Source: Rhynchopus euleeides
Lineage: Eukaryota; Euglenozoa; Diplonemea; Diplonemida; Diplonemidae
DNA length: 64,000 nt
Assembly: GCA_963210315.1 (NCBI GenBank)
Contig: OY723260.1
Location: 1,612,001 to 1,676,000, forward strand
Direction: 5' to 3'
Below the pieces are notes generated by a model. That model did no database searches. It was not told where the DNA came from and saw nothing but the letters and a program-made list of their open reading frames with translations. The position numbers and the translations under genes were made by a program. Positions 63,875 through 64,000 of the stretch are shown here, one piece after another. Numbering within the stretch: the first letter of the stretch is position 1; every line of letters begins with the position of its first letter.

Positions 63875-63968
63875 TTCCCGGATTTATACTTTTTTTTTTC
63901 CCCCCAGACCAGCAACATAGGCAACTGCTGGTCTCGAGACCAGCTGGACCCCCCAAGCTACATGCCTG

Positions 63969-64000
63969 TTTGCAGTGTCCCTGTTTTTGGAATAATGTGT
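63969..64000 (+). other. Right flank of MITE copy C
   Basis: Starts with the right target duplication TTTGCAGT. Probably still cyclase intron 4. Confidence 0.5.

Larger units (their letters stand above)
58759..63968 (+). mobile_element. ~604-bp hAT-type MITE (copy C) split by a hAT-like transposon
   Basis: Ends are CAGGCACGTAGCTTG and CAAGCTACATGCCTG. TTTGCAGT is duplicated at 58751-58758 and 63969-63976. Removing 59277-63874 plus one copy of its 8-bp duplication leaves 604 bp. It has one GC module (59041-59094). It lies in the last visible cyclase intron. Confidence 0.95.

Noticed and set aside
1..64000. tRNA, rRNA, spliced-leader RNA genes and CRISPR arrays
   Set aside because: Reading for GGTTCGA-type B boxes, rRNA cores and regular spaced repeats gave nothing convincing. 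A covariance-model scan would be decisive for tRNA and snRNA.

Overview
This is a eukaryotic nuclear window. Genes carry canonical GT-AG introns, the proteins are eukaryotic types, and telomere-type TTAGGG/CCCTAA motifs fill the first 1.8 kb. Genes are GC-rich and mostly intron-poor, and intron donors are almost always GTATG. Every cellular gene I can support is on the + strand. The larger mobile-element genes are on the - strand. This suits a free-living protist. One-strand gene orientation and a gag-YR-RT retroelement order like that I recall for kinetoplastid VIPER/TATE make a euglenozoan (for example a diplonemid) one candidate, but the lineage is not proven.

Layout. 1-12.3 kb: gene-free subtelomere-like DNA with a palindromic TTAGGG/CCCTAA satellite, a ~190-bp satellite, several inverted-repeat elements and a 2.8-kb element with 41-bp terminal inverted repeats. 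12.7-15.6 kb: a five-exon coiled-coil gene. 16.3 kb: a small Ala/Tyr-rich protein. 17-21.8 kb: a tandem pair of secreted purple acid phosphatases. 24-28.9 kb: a RAD16-like SNF2/RING helicase. 30.6-31.7 kb: a miniature LTR-type element. 32.2-37.4 kb: a tandem pair of B-box/WD40 proteins. 38.6-51.6 kb: a polycystin (PKD2-like) channel gene. 52.9-54.1 kb: a foldback element. 54.6-58.1 kb: the 5' exons of a soluble (ADCY10-type) adenylyl cyclase, whose next intron holds a transposon nest and runs off the window.

The main result is a resolved nest of mobile elements. The second polycystin intron is 10,049 bp, but removing elements bounded by exact target-site duplications leaves only 133 bp. Three copies of one ~604-bp element (608, 603 and 604 bp after removing insertions) carry 8-bp duplications. 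Two are split by other elements: one by a 907-bp hAT-type element and a 7.2-kb element that holds a tyrosine-recombinase retrotransposon, the other by a 4.6-kb hAT-like element with a 1,323-residue transposase. A shortened copy of that hAT element sits in the same polycystin intron. A 54-bp GC-rich palindromic module recurs eight times, seven of them inside these otherwise unrelated elements.

The cellular genes do not form one pathway. The cyclase and polycystin are both typical of ciliary or Ca2+/cAMP signalling in other eukaryotes, which is suggestive only.
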